Origin: Sextonia rubra
Lineage: Eukaryota; Streptophyta; Magnoliopsida; Laurales; Lauraceae
Direction: 5' to 3'
NCBI GenBank assembly: GCA_037013555.1
Contig: JASUAD010000018.1
Span: 38,403,871-38,467,870, forward strand
Length of the DNA: 64,000 bases
The notes below the pieces were generated by a model. That model was not told the origin of the DNA and made no database searches. It saw only the letters and a list, made by a program, of their open reading frames with translations. The first letter of the stretch is position 1. Every line of letters starts with the position of its first letter. Position numbers and translations under genes: made by a program. Shown piece after piece: positions 58,851 through 64,000 of the stretch.

Positions 58851-61800
58851 AACTTCTTATTTTGGCTCTGCAAGTCCGAGCAAGAGGCAGACAAAGCTTC
58901 TTCAACTCAATGCAAAACTTTAAAAAATGGAAAAATCTAATAAAAATATTAGTCTACCAATTCCTTGTTCATTTCCTTCTCCATTGCACCCTTTGATTGG
59001 TAATAGCCTTTAGAAAGAAGTTTTGGAAGAAGAGATGAGTGTGATAGAGGAAGAAGAGATGGGTGAAGAGATATTAGGAAAGAGAGATGGAGTAAGAAGA
59101 GACGACTGAATGATGGAGGAAGAAGAGTTGAGTGAAGAAGGGAGGAAGAAGGGTTGTGTGAAGAGAAAGAGTTGATACCATTTTGGAGAAAAAATGGCAT
59201 CATTTTATACATGGGTAATTTGGATTTAAAAATTTCATTAAAATGTTGTGTTAAGAGAGATGTTTTTTGTGTTCAAATAGAAGCTCCTTCGCCAATATCA
59301 TTAATGTATATAGCAAATATTAAGGTTTATGGGTAAGAAGTATTCACTTGTGATACGTACTGTGCATGGAAGATCCATCAACATTAGATGCGGATGCCGA
59401 TGCTCAGGATCCAGTTTCAGGTGACAATGTACCTGCAACAAAAATATTAAATTTAAAAACTTCCATAATCATAATACGAATGCTTTCAATGTAAAAATGG
59501 TATTCTATCAAAAACTGTAATAGAATTATAATATTTGGAGGAGGCTAAACACAGTCAATTAATTAATAGTTGGTTATCTAAAAATGAAGTGAACAAAATA
59601 ACAACTCTATTGTAAAATATTAATGGCCCCTGGCGTCATTGGTCATCATGTCCATTGATTTTTAATAGCACATCAGTATTAAATACATAATATATCTTCC
59701 TCAAGTTCCCCCAAATCCTATGTTATACGTGTCTAGAAGATGAGATCCAAACCGTTGGTCAGGTGGACCACACATTGTAAATGATCAGAAATAGTAGAAG
59801 AGCTGACTACAGAACATTGAAGATTTGTCAGTGTCCAAAACTTCCTAAAATTTTCCATCCATTGCTTCCAGCTAGTATCAGTCATTCTATAATAAGAGAA
59901 TAATGATAAGAACACTAACTAGTATCAAGTAAACATTCATGATCATAGATTGATTAGGTTCATATCCCAAACAAAACAAATCCGTTCATAGTAATCTAAT
60001 CATTTTTCACATACCTAAAAAAAAACTTCCAAACAGACCCAAGATCAGAAACCAAACCAAACAACAACAACACAAAAAAAGGCAAGTTACAAGTAAATAC
60101 TTCCAAACCAGTCATGAATAAAATCAACCATAAAACCAGTTATAAAAATATGATTATATCACAGATTACTTCAATCACACACACATATCAGTAACCAAGC
60201 ATAAAATCATATAGGAATTTCAGAAAACAACCTAATCTAGATGGGTTAATTAGTTGGTATCATGGATTGAGGATTAGTGGATGGGGTTCAAATTAGGGAG
60301 CATTCCAATGAGAGAGAATGGGGCTTAGGGTTTTGGGAAAGGGGACTAGGGTCCGGGTTTAGTGATTTGGCGATTGGTATTAAGGCCTAGGTACAGGGGC
60401 TTTGGTTCGTTTTAGCTAAGGGGGAATAAAAGAGGGTTTGGATTTTGATATAAAAAACCTGTTAAAAGAGGGCTTTGGCACTTCTACTAAAAGAAGTGGT
60501 AGTTAATTAGATTTATTTTAAATTTAAAATCAGATTAAATATTGGCAGGATATGTATGAACTTTTAAAAAAAGTTGTCACTTGAGAGATTAGGATATCTG
60601 TTCTCCTTTTTCAAAAAAAAAAAAAAAAATCATCTTCCTCTTCTATTTCTCTTCTGAGCCGGTGATTTAACATTTTGGGTCTGGCTTTCTGCCAACAAAA
60701 CATCTTCTTCCTCGTCTTTCGTTTTTTAGGCATTGGCACAAGCACCTATCATGTATATACTAAGCACCAATATCTCTCTAATTTCTATTCAACAAGCACT
60801 CCAAATCAGCCTATTATTGCAACATTAATAATGAGCACCAAAGAGACAAATGGGTCCAGATCCATGATATAATAATAAGATAGAGAGATGGGGCATGAGA
60901 GGAACAACGACAAAAAGACAGTTTCAGCAGCCATCCCACTACGAGAGCCTAGTGGCAAATTCAGTTACCGCTTTCTAAGGGCAGAAGGGGAAGCAAAACC
61001 TCCATGGTGATTAAATTATTTCAGGGTCAGTGAATTCACTAGTCAATCAAGTAGATGTTAGCATCCTTTCACTGGGAAGGATTCAGACTTGCAAATTCTC
61101 GGCCCCCTCCCAGACCGGGGCATTGTGACAATAACGACTGAAATCAAATGAGCCCCATCAATCCCTGGATGAATTATCAAAATACAATCCCAGTGGACAG
61201 TTCCCAAAAGTAATTCCAGCAAAACAAAGCCGACCTATTCAATACACAAAAGAAATTCAGCAAGTAGAACTAGAATATAAATATATTATCAAAGGTGGCT
61301 ATAACAGATCGATTTCCACGTACATACAGCTTGCTGAAAGATTCAATGCATACAATAGAAAGTATTCTTCAAACATCCAATAAACTGCAGCTGAGACAGA
61401 TGATTATGAGATGAGTGAAATGAGCCACCAAAAGGTTTTCTTGCAAAACCCAAGATTTTATCTGTTTCTCATGAAATTAAAGAACATGAATGGGATTGGG
61501 AATTTGGGATGGGCATATTGTTTAAAATACCGGGCCCAAACATTTAAATCATCAATGATCTGCACCCAAGAAAGCGTTGTTAGTCTTGCATTTTTTTTTC
61601 TTACGAGAGAGAGAGGGGAAGAGAGAGAGAGAGAGGGACCTTGAGTTGGTGGGTACGTTGCAGAATATGTTGAACGGTGAGAATGTATCAGTGCATGACC
61701 ATCTTTAGCTGTGGAAGACGAAGATGATTTTTGCCATTTTCTCCCCCTCTTAAGTGTTAAGTCATGTCTGCAGTTTGTGCTCTTTCAAATGAAAACTCGG

Positions 61801-62630
61801 AAAAAGAAAGAAACAGAGGTGAATAAGAAACGAAAGGGTCTTTTGGGTACCAAAGAGTTTTAGGGCGCCAAACAGAAAAAAAAAAAACTTGGGGATGGTT
61901 ATGTAATAAAAAGAGGACAGTATATGTACGTCAGTATTTAAAATGATATATGGACACTTATATGTACGTCATTCCCTTTATATAGTATCAAATTTGAAAT
62001 GTATATAAATGTTTTTAACACATTTTTAATCCCACAATGTTAACACACCTTGGTTAGAGAACAATTGGCCCATACCCAAAGTTAAGCACCTACAAAATCT
62101 ATGTAACAATATGTCTGAGATTGGACCGGTGTGAAAGATTGCAAAGCGATGCCCTTTCCTATCATTGCTCTTTTGCCCGAATTATACCTATGAATCCAAT
62201 GAGTATAGGATAGTCTACAACTCAATGCTTAGGATGATGTTTGGATTTTTGGAAAATGCTAAAGCTATAGCAATTTATTTACTATGTTAATTTTATGTTT
62301 GAATGCTGATATTCTATTATGAAGTAATATCAATAAATCTTTAGTGTAACGTAATGTAATTGCTGTTAAAAAATCATAGGATCTTTAAATATGGTATTGA
62401 GTTTTGATTTGTGTTTCGGTGTTGTATTCATTTTGTCGATTGGAAGAATGTCTAAAGCAGAAAGCAGCGATCGCATAGATTATGTTGCATGATTAAAGTT
62501 TATAAAATGAATTTACAATGACAAGGTGGCTCAACGACATGTTTGTTCATAGAAGTGCTCCATCCATTGAGTCCTCTACATCATTCTAACAATAATAAAT
62601 GTTATCAATGTATAATGATGTTGCTAGATG
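58851..62630. other. 3.8-kb region without supported genes
   Basis: GA/CT-rich tracts lie at 58960-59170 and 61600-61640, and poly-A at 60611-60630. Possible minus-strand exon-like pieces (60985-61160 and 61640-61760) have splice-like edges but no recognisable product. A plus-strand ATG at 59367 opens a short acidic frame (MEDPSTLDADADAQDP) with no support. Confidence 0.45.
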
Positions 62631-62951
62631 TGTTAGATCTGGATCTAGGCTAAGCACATACAGTCATACACCACAAAAGATGGAAAATAAGCAATCACAC
62701 ACAAGACGTAGAGATTTACGTGGTACGGCTAGATTGCCTATGTCCATGGGTATGAAGATTTTATTATTGAAAAAATTTCTCTCACACCCCCTTACAAGAT
62801 CTCTCTCTGTTTCCCTTTGTCCTAATTGCTATCTTATTTGCTTATAAAGAACAAACTTGAGTAGAGAATATGTAAGATTAGCATTAGTTAACTGGGCCCT
62901 AATGTGAATCGCTCATAGGCCCAATAAAGACCTTTTGAGCCAAGCCTAACA
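62631..62951 (-). mobile_element. 3' LTR of Ty1/copia element (321 bp)
   Basis: Plus-strand ends TGTTAG (62631) and CTAACA (62951) form the canonical TG...CA inverted termini. On the minus strand the LTR begins TGTTAGGCTTGG directly after the polypurine tract AAGGTGGGGAT (62952-62962). The inner sequence contains ACGTGGTACGGC and CCTATGTCCATGG, motifs common in copia LTRs. The 5' LTR lies outside the window. Confidence 0.82.
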
Positions 62952-63082
62952 ATCCCCACCTTAGTGAAAAAATGTCAAACTCGTTGAAGAATTGTTTAAA
63001 TGTGTTTATAAAACATATACCTTGTGGGAACCTCATCCTACCTTGATTACACCCTAGTGGAGATGAGGTGCACCTTCACTCT

Positions 63083-64000
63083 TTAACAAAAGAAGACATT
63101 GAATAAGTTCAAGCAATACATGAACTTCTTTATAGTAAGTAGCTTGGTAAGCATGTCAGCTGGATTCTCATCTGTGTGAATTTTTTGAATAGAGATTTCA
63201 CTTGTTGCAACCCAATTTCGAATTTTGTGATGGATAACAGCTATGTGTTTTGTCCTTCATGATATGCCTGATTCTTTGATAGGCATATTGCATTTTAATT
63301 ATCACAGTGTAGCAAGATTGATTTCGCTTGATACCTATATTATTTACCAAACCTCTCAACTAGATTGCTTCATTAGAAGCTTCTGAAGCTGCCATATATT
63401 CTGTCTCTGTATTGGATAATGCAGTTGTAGACTGAAGCATTGATCTCCAGCTTATTGGTCCTCTAGCAAGCTTGTAAATATATCTTGTAGTGAATTTCTC
63501 TTGTTTAGGTCCTGCAAAATTAGAGTCTACATACCCAACTACACATTTTAACCTTTGTTTTCCTTCAAACAGTATTCCCAAGTCGCTCGTGCCCTTTAAG
63601 TACCTCAAAATCCACTTTACAACATTACAATGCTCTTTTCCTGAATTCGCCATGTACTTACCTTTTACACCCACTACTTTAGCTATATATAGTCTTGTAC
63701 AAACTATGACATACATCAAATATCCCACCGCATTTGCATATGGCATCCTAGACATTTATTCAATTTCCTCATCAACACTAAGGCATTGTTTGGCACTTAA
63801 ACTAAAGTGCCTTGCAAGTAGAGTAGACAAAGGCTTAGCATTTAGCATGTTGAAATTTTTAAGTACCTTTGAGATGTACTTTTTCTGTGATAACTATATC
63901 TTTCTAGCCTTTCTATCTCTCCTAATTTATATGCCCAACATTTTTATGGTTGCCCCAAGGTCTTTCATATCAAAATTTTTTTTCTCAATTGAGATTTGAG
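63083..64000 (-). pseudogene. Ty1/copia pol 3' part: RT end and RNase H, broken, runs off window
   Basis: From the right edge downward: DMKDLGATIKMLGI, then shifted frames to a clean stretch 63755-63360 with MSRMPYANAVGYLMYVIVCT, VVKWILRYLKGTSD, YVDSNFAGP and TALSNTETEYMAASEASNEA. After a stop this continues in other frames through QYAYQRIRH and ENPADMLTKLLTIKKFMY to a stop at about 63083. These are the copia RT tail, RNase H (ETEYMAASEA) and the ADMLTK end. Frameshifts show it is inactive, though the high similarity to consensus motifs suggests modest age. Confidence 0.9.

Noticed and set aside
60985..61760. Possible minus-strand exons (SSSSSTAKDGHALIHSHRST; CPGLGGGREFASLNPSQ)
   Set aside because: They read like coding fragments but there is no consistent gene model or recognised homologue.
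62040..62160. 5S rRNA-like words (CCCAAAGTTAAGCACC)
   Set aside because: Only the AAGTTAAGC core resembles 5S box A; the rest of the gene and a T-run terminator do not match.

Overview
This window is nuclear DNA of a flowering plant. It is AT-rich, genes are interrupted by kilobase-scale introns, and most of the rest is decayed transposable elements of plant-type families (Ty3/gypsy, Ty1/copia, LINE, hAT, CACTA, PIF/Harbinger). Only two protein-coding genes look intact, both on the minus strand. The species cannot be named from the sequence; the long TE-filled introns suit a woody, TE-rich genome.

Layout. (1) 1-13.3 kb holds the 5' part of a Ca2+-ATPase gene of the ECA3 type. Seven coding exons can be placed, including an 18-nt microexon and an intron with a GC donor, and the gene runs off the left edge. 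Its 6.5-kb intron 3 holds two LINE pieces, a broken hAT transposase and a 352-bp Tourist-like MITE with a TAA target duplication. (2) 13.3-24.8 kb has no convincing gene. It holds a three-unit ~330-bp AT-rich tandem array, GGGC-rich palindromic repeats with a 147-bp tandem duplication, copia-LTR-like repeats, and one possible short MITE. (3) 24.8-26.2 kb is a complete, intronless, GC-rich GT34 glycosyltransferase gene (galactomannan galactosyltransferase/MUCI10-like) with a G-box upstream. (4) 26.5-33.9 kb is intergenic, with no gene recognised. (5) 33.9-39.1 kb is a truncated Ty3/gypsy element: probable 2.7-kb LTR, PBS, gag, protease and the first residues of RT. Its gag carries a clean ~420-bp insertion flanked by a direct repeat.

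(6) 40.4-52.4 kb is the most unusual part. A CACTA (Transposase_24) relic is followed closely by intron-containing fragments of three unrelated host genes: Ran GTPase (+), kinesin KIN-10A/PAKRP2 (-) and a UBC23/PHO2-type E2 enzyme (-). A BED/DUF659 hAT transposase relic and an 800-bp non-autonomous DNA element with a perfect 8-bp target duplication are interleaved. Retained introns argue against retroposition and suggest DNA-level capture or transduplication. (7) 53-62.6 kb holds a pyrimidine-rich tract, degenerate satellites, a duplicated plant-mobile-domain relic and a fold-back MITE. (8) 62.6-64 kb is the 3' end of a minus-strand Ty1/copia element: a 321-bp LTR, polypurine tract, and RNase H/RT with frameshifts.

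Functionally, the two intact genes act in the endomembrane system (Ca2+/Mn2+ pumping; Golgi wall-polysaccharide synthesis), but nothing suggests they act together. All other coding signals are broken mobile elements or gene fragments. No RNA genes, CRISPR arrays or bacterial-type features were seen.
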